In this document: positions 16,219 to 16,432 of the stretch, piece by piece | Numbering within the stretch: the stretch's first letter is position 1 | How the letters are laid out: each line of letters begins with the position of its first letter | Source: an uncultured Alistipes sp. | GTDB taxonomy: Bacteria; Bacteroidota; Bacteroidia; Bacteroidales; Rikenellaceae | NCBI GenBank assembly: GCA_937880705.1 | Contig: CALGRZ010000033.1 | Location: 1 to 16,432, forward strand | Length of the DNA stretch: 16,432 bases | Direction: 5' to 3' | Translations under genes and position numbers: made by a program | Notes under the pieces: model-generated | Databases searched by the model: none | The model's input: only the letters and a program-made list of their open reading frames with translations | Told to the model about the DNA's origin: nothing

Positions 16219-16432
16219 GGCGGGATTGCGCAGTCGCTTCGCTTAACGCCTTTCCCTTGGAGTCCTTGGCAAAGAGAGCGCAAACATTGCTGGTGGCGGG
16301 ATTGACGCAGCCGCTTCGCTTTACTGCGTCTTTCCCTTGGAGTCCTCGGCAAAGAGAGCGCAAACATTGCTGGTGGCGGGATTGACGCAGCCGCTTCGCT
16401 TTACTGCGTCTTTCCCTTGGAGTCCTCGGCAA
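16219..16432. repeat. Tandem array of ~80-bp repeats, running off the window end
   Basis: Units start GGCGGGATTG at 16219 (76 bp, diverged), 16295 (80 bp) and 16375 (incomplete). The second and third are identical over the visible part. Each unit has a central inverted repeat, GACGCAG/CTGCGTC in the later two, then TTTCCCTTGGAGTCCTCGGCA and GAGAGCGCAAACATTGCTGG. A period of 80 is not a multiple of three, so the open minus-strand frame through the array is not a gene. Confidence 0.88.

Noticed and set aside
16205..16432. Minus-strand frame through the tandem repeats (also 14953-15210)
   Set aside because: The repeat period of 80 is not a multiple of three and the frames consist only of repeat DNA.
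16219..16432. CRISPR array
   Set aside because: Units are contiguous ~80-bp copies without unique spacers and no cas gene is near.

Overview
The window looks like a chromosomal segment of a Bacteroidota member, most likely a GC-rich Bacteroidales of the Alistipes/Rikenellaceae kind (the genus is inference). The evidence is several promoters with the Bacteroidota pattern (TTTG, about 20 bases, TAnnTTTG), no Shine-Dalgarno reliance, many small lipoproteins, and gene content (thi operon, GH109 lipoprotein, PagL-like barrel) usual for gut Bacteroidales. Most of it (1-10.4 kb) is ordinary GC-rich host DNA. From about 10.57 to 14.95 kb the DNA is strikingly AT-rich and looks acquired.

Region 1 (1-4672, +) is a thiamine operon. 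It opens inside the 3' half of a TPP riboswitch and its intrinsic terminator. thiD, thiE, thiC, an archaeal-type thi4 and a small ThiE/TenI-like gene follow. ThiC makes HMP-P, ThiD phosphorylates it, Thi4 makes the thiazole from NAD, glycine and sulfide, and ThiE couples the halves. ThiE carries a 42-bp in-frame tandem duplication. No thiG/H/S/F is visible; Thi4 stands in for them.

Region 2 (4749-8816, +) holds a PagL-like outer-membrane barrel, then a two-gene amino-sugar unit with a clear promoter: a GH109 lipoprotein (predicted NAD-dependent alpha-N-acetylgalactosaminidase) and a NahK-like N-acetylhexosamine 1-kinase. One frees GalNAc and the other makes GalNAc-1-phosphate.

Region 3 (8813-10432, -) is a compact four-gene unit (GNAT, TIGR04076-like, unknown 117-aa protein, short alkylguanine alkyltransferase) with a promoter placed so that the message would be nearly leaderless.

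Region 4 (10438-14945, +) starts with a full promoter and a terminator that could bound a roughly 220-nt RNA. Next comes a two-gene restriction-modification system: a 799-aa protein fusing a C5-cytosine methyltransferase to an N6-adenine methyltransferase, and a 437-aa zinc-HNH endonuclease. A truncated Bro-N gene follows. An 11-bp direct repeat lies at both edges.

Region 5 (14946-16432) is gene-poor. It holds a nested inverted-repeat element that could fold as a four-way junction, a rhodanese lipoprotein (-) with a perfect promoter, and an ~80-bp repeat family present as one dispersed copy and a tandem array running off the window end.
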